Shown: piece by piece, positions 6,428 through 9,324 of the stretch
Layout of the letters: each line of letters opens with the position of its first letter
Numbering within the stretch: the first letter of the stretch is position 1
Assembly: GCA_009839405.1 (NCBI GenBank)
Contig: VXPR01000412.1
Coordinates: forward strand, 1-9,324
Direction of reading: 5' to 3'
Source of the DNA: Gammaproteobacteria bacterium
Lineage (GTDB): Bacteria; Pseudomonadota; Gammaproteobacteria; Pseudomonadales; Azotimanducaceae
Length of the DNA stretch: 9,324 nt
The notes under the pieces: model-generated
Database searches by the model: none
Told to the model about the DNA's origin: nothing
What the model saw: only the letters and a program-made list of their open reading frames with translations
Position numbers and translations under genes: made by a program

Positions 6428-8617
6428 TCAAGCGCCGTATTTCGCCTTCGCCTCTCGCCGCCGGGCGTGCAGCACCGGCTCGGTGTAGCCGTTCGGCTGC
6501 TCCATGCCCTTGAAGACGAGGTCGCAGGCCGCCTGAAAGGCCACGCTGTCGTCGAAGTTCGGTGCCATGTTGCGATAGTCGTCATCGCCCTCGTTCTGGC
6601 GGTCCACCACCGCTGCCATGCGCTGCATGGTCTCCCGCACCGCATCCTCGCTAACGATGCCGTGGTGCAGCCAGTTGCAGATGTGCTGGCTGGAGATGCG
6701 GCAGGTGGCGCGGTCTTCCATCAGCCCGACGTCGTTGATGTCCGGCACCTTGGAGCAGCCGATGCCCTGATCGACCCAGCGCACGACATAGCCGAGGATG
6801 CCCTGGGCGTTGTTGTCGAGCTCGCGGGAGATGTCCTGGGTGGAGAGATTCTCGCCGGCCAACAGGGGAATGGTCAGGATGTCGTCTACGCTGGCGCGGG
6901 AGCGCAAGGCGAGTTCCTCTTGGCGGCCCGCCACGCTCACCTCGTGGTAGTGCAGCGCGTGCAGCGTCGCCGCGGTCGGCGAAGGCACCCAGGCGCAGTC
7001 CGCTCCGGCGGTGGGGTGGTTGGCCTTGGTGTTCAGCATCTCCAGCATCTCGTCGGGCTTCGGCCACATGCCCTTGCCGATCTGCGCCCTGCCGGGGAAG
7101 CCGGTGGCGAGGCCGGCGTCGACGTTGGCGTCTTCGTAGGCGAGAATCCAGCGCTCCTGCTTCATGGGTTCCTTGCGCACCATCGCGCCGGCGCGCATGG
7201 ACGTGTGGATTTCATCGCCTGTGCGGTCCAGGAAACCCGTGTTGATGAAGACGATGCGCTTGCGTGCCACGCGGATGCACTCGCGCAGGTTAAGGCTGGT
7301 ACGACGCTCTTCGTCCATCACCCCCACCTTGAGGGTGTTGCGGGCGAGTCCGAGCACGTCTTCGACCCGGTCGAAGAGCTCGCAGGTGAACGCGGTCTCC
7401 TCCGCGCCGTGCATCTTCGGCTTGACGATGTAGACGCTGCCGGCACGGCTGTTGCGGTGCCGACCCAAGCCCTTGAGGTCGTGCACGGCGCAAAGACTCG
7501 TCACCGCCGCGTCCATGATGCCCTCAAACACCTCGTTGCCGTCCCCATCGAGGATTGCGTCGCTGGTCATCAGGTGGCCGACGTTGCGCACCAGCAGCAG
7601 GCTGCGTCCCGGCAAGGTCAGGCTGCCGCCGTCGGCGGCGGTGAACTCGCGGTCGCCCACCAGCACGCGATGCACCGTCTCGCCACCCTTCTCAAAGGTC
7701 TCCGACAGCGTCCCGGTCATGAGTCCGAGCCAGTTGCGATAGACCGCCGTCTTGTCGTCGGCGTCCACCGCCGCCACCGAGTCTTCGCAATCCTGGATGG
7801 TGGTTACGGCAGATTCCATCACCACGTCCTTGACCCCGGCGTGATGTGCCGCGCCAACGTTGTGTTGGTGATCGATCTGGATGTCGATGTGCAACCCGTT
7901 GTGGCAGAGGAGCACGGACGAGGGCTCGCCCGGTGCCACCCCGGCAAACCCAGCGAACTGCGCCCCGTCGGCAAGGCCCACGGTGCCGTTCGGCGTGTCC
8001 GCCAGCAGCTTGAAGCCATCGCCATCCGTCTCGACGCGATACGCGGTCACGTCGGCATGGCCGGCACCGTCAAGTGGCACCATGGCATCGAGGGATTGGT
8101 CGGCGCGGGCGATCACGAGTTCCCCCCGTTCCGGGTTGTAGCTCGTCCCCTTCTCGCGTCCGGGCGACTCGGGGATGATGTCGGTGCCGTAGTAGGCATC
8201 GTAGAGGCTGCCCCAACGGGCGTTGGCCGCATTCAAGGCGAAACGGGCGTTCATCACGGGCACCACGAGCTGCGGGCCGGCCGTGGTGGCGATTTCGGGG
8301 TCCACGTTGGCGGTTTCAATCTCGAAACCGCCCCCCTCCGGCACGAGATAGCCGATCTCGGTGAGGAAGGCCTTGTAGGCGGCGGCATCGTGCGTCTGGC
8401 CGCGACGCTCGAGGTGCCAGGCGTCGATCTCGGCCTGCAACTCGTCGCGTTTCGCCAGTAGGGCGCGGTTCTTCGGTGCAAGGTCGCGGACGATGTCGGC
8501 GAATCCCGACCAGAACGCATCCGCCTCGACGCCCGTCCCCGGCAGCGCCTCCCTCTCGATGAACTCGTCCAAAACCCGCGCCACGGCCAATCCCGAACGC
8601 TGCACCCGATCCGTCAT
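6428..8617 (-). CDS. glcB: Malate synthase G
   Basis: This enzyme condenses glyoxylate and acetyl-CoA to (S)-malate plus CoA in the cytoplasm, in the glyoxylate cycle or glycolate use. The product is 729 residues from the ATG at 8617 (E. coli enzyme about 723) and is collinear with the monomeric G isoform. Diagnostic blocks include GRSLLLVRNVGHLM (Arg344, matching E. coli catalytic Arg338), YIVKPKMHG, MDEERRTSLNL (434-444, with the Mg-binding Glu), FINTGFLDRTGDE (Asp464, Mg ligand), AQIGKGMW, AWVPSPTAATLHALHYH, ELDNNAQGILGYVVRWVDQG and LMEDRATCRISSQH (Asp635, matching the catalytic base Asp631), ending in PNGYTEPVLHARR. All key residues are present. The start at 8617 is chosen because GGAGGG stands 5 nt upstream; the reading frame stays open further upstream, but that part lacks family similarity. 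It is divergent from the dioxygenase-family gene at 8742. Confidence 0.98.
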   Translation of the reverse strand: MTDRVQRSGLAVARVLDEFIEREALPGTGVEADAFWSGFADIVRDLAPKNRALLAKRDELQAEIDAWHLERRGQTHDAAAYKAFLTEIGYLVPEGGGFEIETANVDPEIATTAGPQLVVPVMNARFALNAANARWGSLYDAYYGTDIIPESPGREKGTSYNPERGELVIARADQSLDAMVPLDGAGHADVTAYRVETDGDGFKLLADTPNGTVGLADGAQFAGFAGVAPGEPSSVLLCHNGLHIDIQIDHQHNVGAAHHAGVKDVVMESAVTTIQDCEDSVAAVDADDKTAVYRNWLGLMTGTLSETFEKGGETVHRVLVGDREFTAADGGSLTLPGRSLLLVRNVGHLMTSDAILDGDGNEVFEGIMDAAVTSLCAVHDLKGLGRHRNSRAGSVYIVKPKMHGAEETAFTCELFDRVEDVLGLARNTLKVGVMDEERRTSLNLRECIRVARKRIVFINTGFLDRTGDEIHTSMRAGAMVRKEPMKQERWILAYEDANVDAGLATGFPGRAQIGKGMWPKPDEMLEMLNTKANHPTAGADCAWVPSPTAATLHALHYHEVSVAGRQEELALRSRASVDDILTIPLLAGENLSTQDISRELDNNAQGILGYVVRWVDQGIGCSKVPDINDVGLMEDRATCRISSQHICNWLHHGIVSEDAVRETMQRMAAVVDRQNEGDDDYRNMAPNFDDSVAFQAACDLVFKGMEQPNGYTEPVLHARRREAKAKYGA

Positions 8618-8622
8618 GTGAT

Positions 8623-8628
8623 CCCTCC
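8623..8628 (-). promoter_or_regulatory. Shine-Dalgarno site of malate synthase G
   Basis: The minus strand reads GGAGGG, 5 nt before the ATG at 8617. It is the strongest ribosome binding site in the window and fixes the start of glcB over the longer open frame, which continues to 8854. Confidence 0.8.
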
Positions 8629-8705
8629 ACTGGTAGCTTCGCATCCGCCCCGTGTTGGGGCTGCAACCACAAGGCACGATGAACCGCCGTGCCGCGCGGG
8701 GCGCG

Positions 8706-8711
8706 TAGAAT
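8706..8711 (+). promoter_or_regulatory. Possible -10 element for the dioxygenase-family gene
   Basis: TAGAAT matches five of six bases of TATAAT and sits 30 nt before the ATG at 8742, in the 124-nt gap between divergent genes. It would give a very short leader. No good -35 hexamer is seen at the expected spacing, so this is a tentative call. The minus-strand promoter for glcB is expected in the same gap but I could not pick it out. Confidence 0.3.
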
Positions 8712-8741
8712 ACGCCGCTTTCCGCCTTGGCTGCCGCCTGA

Positions 8742-9324
8742 ATGCACTTCGAGTCGCCCAACATCGACGAGCTGATCGACGATTTCGCCAGTCGCGGGCT
8801 CGTGGTGCTTGGTCCGGAGCAACTCGGCGTCGAACGGGAACTGCACGAACGCATCTACGAGCAGGAGAAGGCCGCGTTCGCCGCCAAGCGCTACATCACC
8901 ACCTCGCTCATCCCCGACGTGCTCGAAGTGTTGAAGGCCCCGGGTGTCGTGGCGGCATGCGACGCACTCGTCGGCGAGAACTGGGCCGTCGTGCCGTTCA
9001 CCCACAATGCGCCATTCGTCAGCGGCGGCCGCGACCAGCACTGGCACAAGGACGACAACGGCCCGTACAACGCCCGCCGGCACCGTCACCATCATGCCGT
9101 GCAGATCGAGATGCTCTACTACCCGCAGGCGGTGGCCGAGGACATGGGTCCCACCGCCACGGTGCCCTACTCGCAGTACTGGACCTTCAACCACGAGGAG
9201 AACCACGACAACTTTGCCGGCGCGGATCATCTCGACTTCGCCTACCAGCTGAGCGGCATGGAGACGCACCCCGCCAGCGGCCCTCGCTCGCGCTACGCAA
9301 CCGACGACATAGACAACCGCCGCA
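8742..9324 (+). CDS. Phytanoyl-CoA dioxygenase (PhyH) family protein, 3' truncated by window
   Basis: From ATG 8742 the frame is open for 194 codons to the window edge (MHFESPNIDELIDDFASRGLVVL...). This is the N-terminal part of a PhyH-like 2-oxoglutarate/Fe(II) oxygenase, probably about two thirds of it. The metal-binding H-x-D is visible in QHWHKDDNGPYN (His102 and Asp104). MLYYPQAVAEDMGPTATVPYSQYW resembles the PhyH segment that follows, where a preserved Gly-Pro-x-x-x-x-Pro turn leads to the distal part; the second iron-binding His and the 2-oxoglutarate-binding Arg are expected past the edge. A run RRHRHHHAVQIE adds unusual histidines just after the H-x-D motif. Family members hydroxylate diverse substrates and often not phytanoyl-CoA, so the substrate is open. 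There is no clear Shine-Dalgarno sequence. It is divergent from glcB. Confidence 0.87.
   Translation, partial: MHFESPNIDELIDDFASRGLVVLGPEQLGVERELHERIYEQEKAAFAAKRYITTSLIPDVLEVLKAPGVVAACDALVGENWAVVPFTHNAPFVSGGRDQHWHKDDNGPYNARRHRHHHAVQIEMLYYPQAVAEDMGPTATVPYSQYWTFNHEENHDNFAGADHLDFAYQLSGMETHPASGPRSRYATDDIDNRR

Noticed and set aside
6338..8461. 707-codon open frame on the plus strand opposite malate synthase G
   Set aside because: It is antisense to a clearly real, full-length malate synthase G. Its product is low-complexity (rich in H, V, A, G, R) with no recognisable domain, which is typical of antisense frames in GC-rich genes.
8618..8854. 79-codon upstream extension of malate synthase G
   Set aside because: It lacks malate synthase similarity, would run antisense through the start of the dioxygenase-family gene, and a strong GGAGGG site marks the ATG at 8617.

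Overview
This is a GC-rich, densely coding bacterial chromosome segment. Its content is ordinary housekeeping and accessory metabolism: malate synthase G, a lipopolysaccharide-type glycosyltransferase, a NodB-type deacetylase, two luciferase-like oxidoreductases, an Eis-like acetyltransferase and a phytanoyl-CoA dioxygenase-family protein. A periplasmic DUF3108-like protein with a signal peptide, the style of the glycosyltransferase and deacetylase, and REP-like palindromes between genes suggest a Gram-negative proteobacterium, perhaps a gammaproteobacterium. That placement is inference. There are no tRNA or rRNA genes, CRISPR arrays, transposases, integrases or phage genes.

Layout. (1) Positions 1-989, minus: a luciferase-like (LLM-class) oxidoreductase running off, or stopping exactly at, the left edge. 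(2) Positions 1071-4831, plus: a tight four-gene run of GT4 glycosyltransferase, polysaccharide deacetylase, DUF3108-like exported protein and a second LLM oxidoreductase (YhbW/MsnO8 type). Neighbouring genes overlap or are separated by 4 nt, so this is almost certainly one operon. It ends in a perfect 10-bp inverted repeat that straddles the last stop codon. (3) Positions 4832-4961: a 130-nt convergent gap. (4) Positions 4962-6221, minus: an Eis-like GNAT acetyltransferase with an SCP2-like C-terminal domain. (5) Positions 6222-6427: a 206-nt gap holding a nested palindrome and two copies, in opposite orientation, of a 28-nt REP-like hairpin whose stem covaries. (6) Positions 6428-8617, minus: malate synthase G (glcB). 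(7) Positions 8618-8741: a divergent promoter region. (8) Position 8742 to the right edge, plus: a phytanoyl-CoA dioxygenase-family protein, cut off by the window.

How the genes may work together. The glycosyltransferase and the membrane-anchored deacetylase plausibly act one after the other on a cell-envelope glycan or lipid-linked sugar, with the DUF3108-like protein serving in the periplasm. The role of the co-transcribed LLM oxidoreductase is unclear. Malate synthase G condenses glyoxylate with acetyl-CoA, and its divergent neighbour is a non-heme iron oxygenase of the phytanoyl-CoA type, which loosely suggests catabolism of lipids or C2 units. I found no clear novel defence or mobile system. 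The most notable structure is the inverted REP-like pair next to glcB.
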